Shown here: positions 57,028 to 64,000 of the stretch, piece by piece
Layout of the letters: each line of letters starts with the position of its first letter
Position numbering within the stretch: the stretch's first letter is position 1
Source: Patiria miniata
Lineage: Eukaryota > Echinodermata > Asteroidea > Valvatida > Asterinidae
DNA: 64,000 nucleotides
Direction: 5' to 3'
Assembly (NCBI RefSeq): GCF_015706575.1
Contig: NW_024037063.1
Span: 11,346,927-11,410,926 of the forward strand
Program-made: the position numbers and the translations under genes
Notes under the pieces: generated by a model
Told to the model about the DNA's origin: nothing
The model's input: only the letters and a program-made list of their open reading frames with translations
Database searches by the model: none

Positions 57028-57172
57028 GATTGTTGATGATAAAAGCATGCCAATTTCCTACCTACATGGTCAGCCTATGTCTTAAGAAACATCTGCGATG
57101 GCCCAAATACTTTTCTCATGACATATTCTGATTGTGTGCCAAATTTCATGCTTTTATCATCAAATGAACAAT
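57028..57172. repeat. 145-bp hairpin repeat
   Basis: ATTGTTGATGATAAAAGCAT and GCCAATTTC are mirrored by AAATTTCATGCTTTTATCAT and CAAATGAACAAT. Related to sequence next to the 51,237 hairpin. Confidence 0.65.
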
Positions 57173-57959
57173 GCTATCGCCTTTCTACCATACTAGTACG
57201 GTGATGGCAATTGTGCTTCGATCGATCGATGAAAGGCTTGCACTGGGAAGGAAAAGAGACGGAACCAGCAGACAATTGAACGAGACTCAATTGAAGTGGA
57301 AAGCCGACTTCAGGTCACTGAGTAATTCAACGGAATTCGAGGCAAAGTTAATTAGGACTGAGCGGACTGCATGCAATTTGTCTTGTATAGGCCTTATGTA
57401 TGAGGAAGCCATTTTTGATCGTGTTCCCTGAATCCATTTTATAAATTGTAAACTGTTGAATGGAATGGTGCCAGACTTATGATTGGAGTGTGTGGCCTCA
57501 CTTTATTTTTTTCTTAAATGTGGCTTAAAACATAAGGGTATGTTTAATCTCAAATTTTAAATTATTCATCCAGAGCAGACTTAATTTGTAATGAAGTTTA
57601 TTTAATTGCTTTCATTTCTACTCGCAAGTTCCAAAAATGAAAAGTTTGCCTCGTTTGGTCAAGGTGAGGTGTCGTTTCCATGATTTCTTATTTTTACAGT
57701 TTAAAAACTACCCTTAAGTTTAAAAACTGAATACTATTTACTTATTATACTTCTTATATTCTATCCATAAATAGCTGAATCGATGATCAGTTAGTTTTAG
57801 AAAACTACTGAAGAAAAACATAATTTAAAACCTGATTGGTTCACTGCCACCTTAGGTTTGTGCATAAACAGCATGACTCGTTTGTCATCTATACCCATGA
57901 TTCAATGAGAATGTCAAAAAAGTTTAGCCACACACATGCAGAAAAAAATCGGTCAGGAA

Positions 57960-59225
57960 AGCGGACTACTTTGAACAAACTATTAAAAGGCTCCGCCAAA
58001 GATAGTGATTGAAAATGTGTGGAAAAGGCTGGATTTCAACGCTTTTCAGTGTTTAGCTCTGTCAAAGGTGATTTGCCATGGAAACGACAAATCGCATATA
58101 ATAATATACTGGGCTATCTACAAGAGTCGACGTACATCAGTTAGCTGACAGTAGAGTGATCGTTCGTCAGTGGTGTCGACAGGGAAAAGCTTGGTGGTCG
58201 CATCGGGTCACAGACGTATTTTCCGTCATTTATTGGGTCGCGGACTCGTCGTCTATACTGCTAAGAGCCTGGGAAACTTCACCTGGAAATGCCGCCGTTT
58301 GCTCGTACTGCCCTCCTGGTGACGTGCATTGTGATCCTGCTGATTGCAAGGCTTCGCGGGACTCAAGGTAGGCTCATTGATTTGGTTTGGAAAATAAAAA
58401 TACCGGTATATTTGCATCTTTTTCACCTCACCAATAAGTGTAAAGACAATTCAAATAAAAACGTCGTTTTTATTACCCCCTCCATTTAATTTATTTCTTT
58501 AGCTTGGGGGTAAAACATAATGATAGATGTAAAACAATGAATGGTTTGGGTAAAAACATATTAACTACGTTAGAATGTGTATTATTACCCCATGCAGCGG
58601 AAAAGCCAGTGTGCCCTAAATCGGATGGGGCTGCATTCTTGCTCAGTTTGATGCTGCAAGTTTTGCTCAGCATTGTTTTATAAGGGGGACCTGGGGCCAT
58701 TGTCGAGTTTTTAAGTCGAGGAGCCTAGGGATTCATTCATTTAAACTGGCTAAACTTTACAAAAAGCATTTTTTAAAATCGGTTACCATGCCCAATAAGG
58801 ATACCAATAATCGCTAAATCTCTTGCAAATTTGCCAAATTGTTCTGGGGAATAAAAATTGTCCCTCTGTGCTGATGTTTATATCAATGAAAACAATTGTG
58901 CATTTTGTCACCAAGAGATATAAGACAAAAAGCCCCGTTTACATAAGCAATCGCACTACACCTAAAAATCCAATATGACACACATCGGCTTTCATAATTC
59001 CAGCGCGATTTTCTTTATTACAGAGTAGTTTTTGGATAGGAAAATAAAAGAAAATAGAATGAGCAAGATCTTCAAATCTTCAAATAAGCAAAATCCAATT
59101 GAAAAAAAAAATGTAAAAAAATTGCGACAAATTTTAAATTATACTCATCCGAAAAACGTCAAAACTCCCTGCAGCATAGAATTTGAGAATTAAATTTTTG
59201 TTTCTATATATAACTATTTAAGGAC
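57960..59225 (+). repeat. Right copy of inverted segment with a signal-peptide exon
   Basis: Partner of 36,115-37,445 in reverse complement (see that entry for shared blocks). Immediately beyond it, 59,766-60,745 is the partner of 1,190-2,195, so this locus holds in about 2.8 kb what the other spreads over 36 kb, in the same relative order. Confidence 0.8.
58289..58367 (+). CDS. First coding exon: signal peptide (paralogue)
   Basis: Reads MPPFARTALLVTCIVILLIA then RLRGTQ; donor CAAG|GTAGGC, phase 1. Same length, phase and donor as 37,057-37,135 on the other strand. No following exon in the right phase is recognised before the end of the window, so the gene either continues past 64,000 or is a partial duplicate. 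Confidence 0.55.
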
Positions 59226-59765
59226 AAATTAGTGCCACATTTGAGAAAAAAAACCCGTTTGAATGAAATTGTAGAAGTTTGTAAAACAAGTTTGACCAAG
59301 TTTGACTAAAAAAGAAACACGATGAGGAGGTCACAATGTACCAAGAGGACCTAAATACACCACTCTCGATAAAATTCGGACTTGTTTGATAATAAATCCC
59401 TTACAAAAAACATTCTACTCAGTGTACGCGTAGTCAGGTTTGGAGGTGAAAGTGGCACAGACAGATGAATCTTGAGGAGGGGGCGGGACAGGTGATTGCC
59501 ATGAAGGCATATGAATGGAGCATTTGGTCCCGTGAATTTCTAGGCCTTATTTTTTTAACAGTGCATCAACGTGTGAATGAATAGTGGCACAACATGTTTT
59601 CGTTTTTATGTTCCCTATTTTGTTTCGTCTTAATTATCATGATTTTGCCCCTGATAAAAAGTCTGGCTGAAGGAAAAAACTAATATTGTCAATATCTTAT
59701 TTTTCAAAAAATTCTCTAAAGCTCATTGAATTATTCATAAAAAACAATAGATATTTTAAAGACAA
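59226..59765. other. No gene; intron-like spacer
   Basis: Separates the two duplicated blocks of the right locus. No repeat or frame recognised. Its counterpart on the left is the whole 2,196-36,114 interval. Confidence 0.5.
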
Positions 59766-60745
59766 TTCATAATAATATAGGTTTTCCCGGCCAATTTTGC
59801 AAAAATCGCAATCGAATTCATTTTGATAGTGGCCAATTTGAAGCAAAGTAGCTCCCTGTCGTCACTCTCGTGGTTTGCATTAGGTTTCAGGCGTTCAAAT
59901 TCGTTTTAAGACCTTACATTTTCATGTTAAACACATCCTAAATTGAAGGTTTGTCATTCGGTTTAAGTGATCATTTAATTTAGCAGTCGGTTTGGTTTAG
60001 AGTTATTTGCATGAGATGAGATTCTTGTTTTCGTTTTCATTTCCGCGCATTCTATTTAACACTTTTTTCATTCAAAATAAAAGTAGACGTGAAGGTATAC
60101 GATGCGAGGCTTTTCATTTCTTCCACCTTTTTATTTCTGCTGCATGTCGTCGTTCATTTTTGTATTTCTGGCCCCTCCTCTTGGCAGGTTTTCCCGTCTG
60201 CCAGATCTCAGATACGTTGCTACAATTGACCTTTTTTATGCCGAGATTGCCTGCAAGTTCAAGTTAGTCTTGGGTATCAAACGAGCACGGTCAACAATTG
60301 AAATTATCATGTAACGCCCTTGAGCTGGCATACTGATATTTCTAGTGCTTTAATCTTACAGTTTGCATGGTGATCAGAGTAGTGGCAGAGTCTTGTGGGG
60401 GACAGGTTTTTTATCTACATTTCCAAATTGGAACAAAAGCACTCAATCTTATTCTAACAAACGCCGGAACGACATGGACCTATTTCGAATTACTTTGCTT
60501 ACTTTTCACATATGCTTGCCTAATGGTGAATTCGAATGACCAAACTTACACAGCTGGAAGCTCCGGCGAATTTGGATGCTCGTTTTTGCAATTTTAATTT
60601 GAAGACCCTTTTGTTGAAATTGCACAATTAAAATGTGAAATCGCATGCTTCTAATGTGAAATTGATTTGTGTATTTAGGTAATTGAATGTTGATCTCAAC
60701 GTGCATTCAAATTCGTGCGAAAATGGGTGATTGATCGCCAATTTC
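59766..60745 (-). repeat. Right member of an inverted paralogous segment (partner 1,190-2,195)
   Basis: Reverse complement of the left member with substitutions and indels. The match includes CTCATGTAACGCCC..GAGCTGGCAT equivalents and the CAGAGTCTTGTGGG block. Confidence 0.75.
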
Positions 60746-61900
60746 CGAATTTTCCTAATCATTTTGATTAACAGCCATTCAATTTCTCGAGGTTTTTACA
60801 CATGTGATCAAATTGGGGTTTCTTTTTTGTTTTGGGGCATTCGATTACAATTCTTAGACACCAAGATTTTGCTCCGAAAATTGATTTCGTTTTTGTTTTG
60901 GGGAATTCTATTTCGTTTTGAAGCATTCAATACTTACTTAGTAGAATTTCTTAAATTTAGTCTTTGAAATCTTTTGACGGTTGACGTATGACTCATTCAA
61001 CCAAGCGAGTGTTGGTGCTCTCATAGCGTAACACCATGCTTTTCGTGTCTTTTTCGTGTAAGGGCAATCACGTGTAAGGGCAATCACGAAAAGAGAAGTC
61101 GTCGTAGTATTAGACTACACGTAACGCGAGAAACCATTTTGCACACTTATGGTTGCAGACCAGTAAATCGGTCTGAAATTGCCTACGCCGGCCCAATCAC
61201 GATTTGCATGCCCTCAAAATCTTTAGTATTTGAGCATATTGTGGGCCATGAACTGGAGGGTTTGTAAAAATTATGGGTGGAAGCCGTGCACAGGACTGTG
61301 AGCTTGTAGTTCCGTTCAATTTGGATGAAATTGGGGCCCTAAAAGCGCTCTATTTTGCAATGGAATGTAGGCATCGTTTTTCGAAATGCCGATGGGCTTC
61401 AGGACTATTTTAAGGGTTGATCATCTTCGGATGGAAATTTCTTCTAAAAGTCATCAGTTGACCCCCGTAAATTAAAAAGAAAATGAAAGATGATGAAATA
61501 AGCTTTAATTTGATGTGTGTCTCGAATACCGTGGAGAGTTGTGAGTATTTTTCCCGAATTTCTGAGTGGGAGCATTTATCATTGGGGTCAATGGAAGTTT
61601 ATTTACTGCTCTGGAACCTTTATACGACGGCTTGCACGGTGGCTGTAAGCTCAAACAGCGCTGGTTTTCGGAACTGTACAACTCATTTATGATTGACTAC
61701 ACTACATTGAAAAAATCCTAGATTGGGTTTCCCAAATTTTTTGTCACCATTACATTCCAGCGTAATTAACCATGGCTACAGCGCCTGATGTTAAAGTAGA
61801 ACCACTCGCAGCTGATTTTTGCATTGAAATGGTACATTTAGCTTATTTCAATTTTCAACACTGTGGGCTCCAAAACTGGATAGGTGGCGTTTTTCTGCTA
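60746..61900. other. No gene recognised
   Basis: Short similarity within the stretch (two GATTTCGTTTTTGTTTTGGGG-like phrases at about 60,820 and 60,890). No supported coding sequence. Confidence 0.45.
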
Positions 61901-61904
61901 GAAG

Positions 61905-62075
61905 CTTCGGCAGTTTCCAGGAAGTCTTCTATTTATTTGGTAAGCCTCGGCAGTTGCGAGCAAAGCTTAATTTTAAATTAGTAGGCCTCAGCAGTAGCAT
62001 GCAATTTTTTATTACTTATAAAGCCTCGGCAGGAGAAGGCCAACTTTATCATATACAACCTCGGCAAGTACTTGG
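61905..62075 (+). repeat. Degenerate GCCTCGGCAGT repeats
   Basis: Four copies of a GCCTCGGCAGT motif spaced 50-60 bp (61,905, 61,945, 61,984, 62,022 and a weaker one at 62,060). Confidence 0.6.
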
Positions 62076-62099
62076 TGGAAGTTTATTAAATTTTAATCA

Positions 62100-63050
62100 T
62101 ACCACCATAAACCCTCCGACTAGACATGGACACCTTGTCAGCCTACCTGACGAATCGGCGCCTAAAGCTCAGCGAGGGGGAAACGGTCTCAGCAACATTC
62201 CACCTGAACAACAGCAAGGCCAAACGAGAGCTGGATCTCCACAATAGACGACTGACCTTCCAGTTCAGTCCAACATACCTTGGAGTGGAGTGAGACAGGT
62301 CTCTCACCTACCAAAAACATCAGGCAGGCCTGCGTGACAAGGTCACAGCACGTGGAGCACTGACACCGCCTCACAGGCACAGGTTGGGGAGCCAGCGTCT
62401 CTACACTACGCACTTCCGCCCTGGCCCTACTTCTACGCTCCAGGTAGACAAGAGCCTAAACAACACACTCCGTGTCATAACTAGCTGACTGCGACCAACC
62501 CCAAGCGTAACAGCTCCCAGTTCTAGCAGGAATGTAACCAGGTGCCCTGAGAAGGAAAACCCAAGTTATGGTATTGGCTCGCCGTGCGCTCAACCAAGAC
62601 CACCAATACTCCATCAGGTCATCACTGAAGAAGCTGGACAACCCCGACTCAAGACATCCAGTCGCACCAGAGGGAACAGTCACTGCTGCCACAGGCACGC
62701 ACCAAGATAACAACATTCCAACGGACTGCCAACAAATGGTCGCAGCAGTGGCACCTGTCATCATCGCCCCTGAAGAACTACATCTCCAAGCCATTGAAGT
62801 CCTCTCCTGGCTCACCTTTCCTGGCACATATGGCTGAAGCTAAACCGCCTGCGAATTGGAGTGGTACGTTTCAATTTCAATATGTACACATGGGGATTCA
62901 CATCAAGCCTGGCATGCGACTGTGGAGCAGAAGAACAGACGACGAACGTAATCATCAAGGAGTGCTCTCTTCATCAACCACATAATGGAGCACAATGTTT
63001 GGCTAATTTTGAAGTTCCCACACAAGATTGGCTGCCAAATACCAAGAGTA
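62100..63050 (+). mobile_element. LINE reverse transcriptase C-terminus, decayed
   Basis: Pieces in different frames read LDTLSAYLTNRRLKLSEGET, VSATFHLNNSKAKRELDLHN, TFQFSPTYLGVE (the usual KYLGVTLDR block), VDKSLNNTLRVITS, LRPTPSV, and after a diverged interval TWGFTSSLACDCGAEEQTTN VI. This is the thumb and zinc-finger end of a well-spread invertebrate LINE class. Several frame breaks; the polymerase core is missing. Confidence 0.75.
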
Positions 63051-63544
63051 AGATCTAAGTCTACACCCCTGTTTGCAGCTTACGAAAGAAGATGGAATTA
63101 TGTAAATATCATGAGGAGCATGGGTTGACATCCTATTTTCTAAGCAGTGTGAATATGCTTTTTCTGTTGATCAGGTCAGAGGCTTTTGTCAGACCGATAC
63201 AGGCGATGTATAGTGGTCATCCCTGCTTACGGCATGTGCCCCGCTGTTGGCTAGGGGGAAATATCATGAACAGTTTACATCTTCAAGTTCTTAATTCGAG
63301 TTGTGATTCAGATTACACGCCAACAGTAGCCTTAGACCATCCCTAGGTTTGATTTTGTAGAGGGTTGGTGATGCTCGAATCAAGAAGTTCCTTTGGTATG
63401 TCCCTTGTTCAAAACAGTGACACGTACATAATTCCGTAGATCTTCCTGTTGGACAGGAGACCTCAGACAGGTGTCATTTGCCCCTGGAGCTTAATTGCAA
63501 TATGTACACATGGAGCTTAATTGCTACAATTAAGGGATTCGACG

Positions 63545-63990
63545 TCATTGTTAAGTTCCTCCATTAATGGCACGTCGTCGAAATAACCCGTGACAGGAAT
63601 GCTTTTGCTCTTCATTTTCTCGATTCTTGCATTAGCGACGATGCTAAAGATAGCATCGTAGTCGTTGGTCCATCTCTCCTACGTACTGGCTTCGGGATAA
63701 TCCAGGAGGCTTGCTCGATAGAATCATTGAAGCTTTCATACAAGTCAGGGTGAGGCATTCTTGTTCTTTTTCAAGTGTGGAAGCCAAGCCAGTACTAATG
63801 TTGGATTAGTCATGGACAGAGCCCCGCTTTGACTGCTTGACCAATGAGTGGGTTATTTACAAGGTCCTTCTGACTACAAGATATAGCTGGTCCCAATGAT
63901 GAGACAGTCTTCTAGCAGCCGAGGTGCAAATAGGCCAGGAGTCGTGATAAAAATTCCAACGGAGCATTGACGTTTCCTATGAGATTTATG
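63545..63990 (-). pseudogene. Decayed coding-like sequence, unrecognised
   Basis: Minus-strand stretches have protein-like composition, for example MPHPDLYESFNDSIEQASWI followed by IPKPVRRRDGP, and VANARIEKMKSKSIPVTGYF. They change frame and contain stops. I do not recognise a family; it may be a transposon remnant or an old gene fragment. Confidence 0.25.
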
Positions 63991-64000
63991 TGCTCTGTGG

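Noticed and set aside
57171-57431. 86-codon frame as a gene
   Set aside because: It begins inside a hairpin repeat and has no recognisable domain or splice context.
36115-58367. The two inverted segments as one large palindrome of the chromosome
   Set aside because: The coordinate sums of the two matching pairs differ by over 30 kb, so it is two collinear blocks with unequal spacing, not a simple palindrome.

Overview
The window looks like nuclear DNA from an animal, most likely a marine invertebrate deuterostome (hemichordate, echinoderm or cephalochordate); the species cannot be fixed from sequence alone. The reasons are: short exons with GT/AG introns, no bacterial-style operons, an AT-rich background with abundant CpG, and a dense mix of SINEs, LINEs, terminal-inverted-repeat DNA elements and minisatellites. 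Most of the window is repeat; host coding sequence is only about 1.5 kb.

Host genes. The one gene that can be read end to end is a METTL27-like (WBSCR27-like) class I SAM methyltransferase, plus strand, 46,899-49,807, five exons, 236 codons. About 1.2 kb upstream is a single exon resembling histamine N-methyltransferase (45,576-45,747). A second gene model runs on the minus strand: a signal-peptide exon at 37,057-37,135, an exon at 23,360-23,572 in matching intron phase, and a terminal exon at 18,488-18,838 with a fibrinogen-like start; at least one exon between the last two appears to be missing. A further exon-like fragment lies at 17,417-17,628. A diverged inverted copy of the signal-peptide exon sits on the plus strand at 58,289-58,367.

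Layout. 1-10 kb: a LINE split by a 6.15 kb insertion that itself holds MITEs, a SINE and two kinds of tandem repeat. 10.6-17.4 kb: three long, shrinking copies of a TGACGTCA-rich unit between direct repeats. 17.4-23.6 kb: exons, a 2 kb long inverted repeat, a MITE with a tRNA-like core, and a TTCCGAC minisatellite. 23.8-28.6 kb: a foldback-like element whose arms are made of minisatellite. 29-31 kb: a palindromic TCCGAA minisatellite and a Ty3/gypsy fossil. 31-36 kb: small MITEs and unassigned DNA. 36-38 kb: signal-peptide exon. 38.4-42.2 kb: a second large foldback-like element containing a SINE, a Penelope-like reverse transcriptase and a piggyBac-like MITE. 43-45 kb: a LINE carrying a restriction-like endonuclease. 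45-50 kb: methyltransferase genes. 50.8-54 kb: a third large foldback-like element. 55-57 kb: a LINE broken by a fourth, small palindromic array. 58-61 kb: inverted copies of the 36-37 kb and 1-2 kb segments. 62-64 kb: more LINE remains.

The most notable pattern is a set of at least four, and perhaps six, elements of one architecture: two inverted arms built of short tandem units, often with unique outer ends, around an unrelated core. Four of the arrays share a unit of about 16-17 bp (or its double) containing TCCGA, and two carry TTAGGG-like cores.
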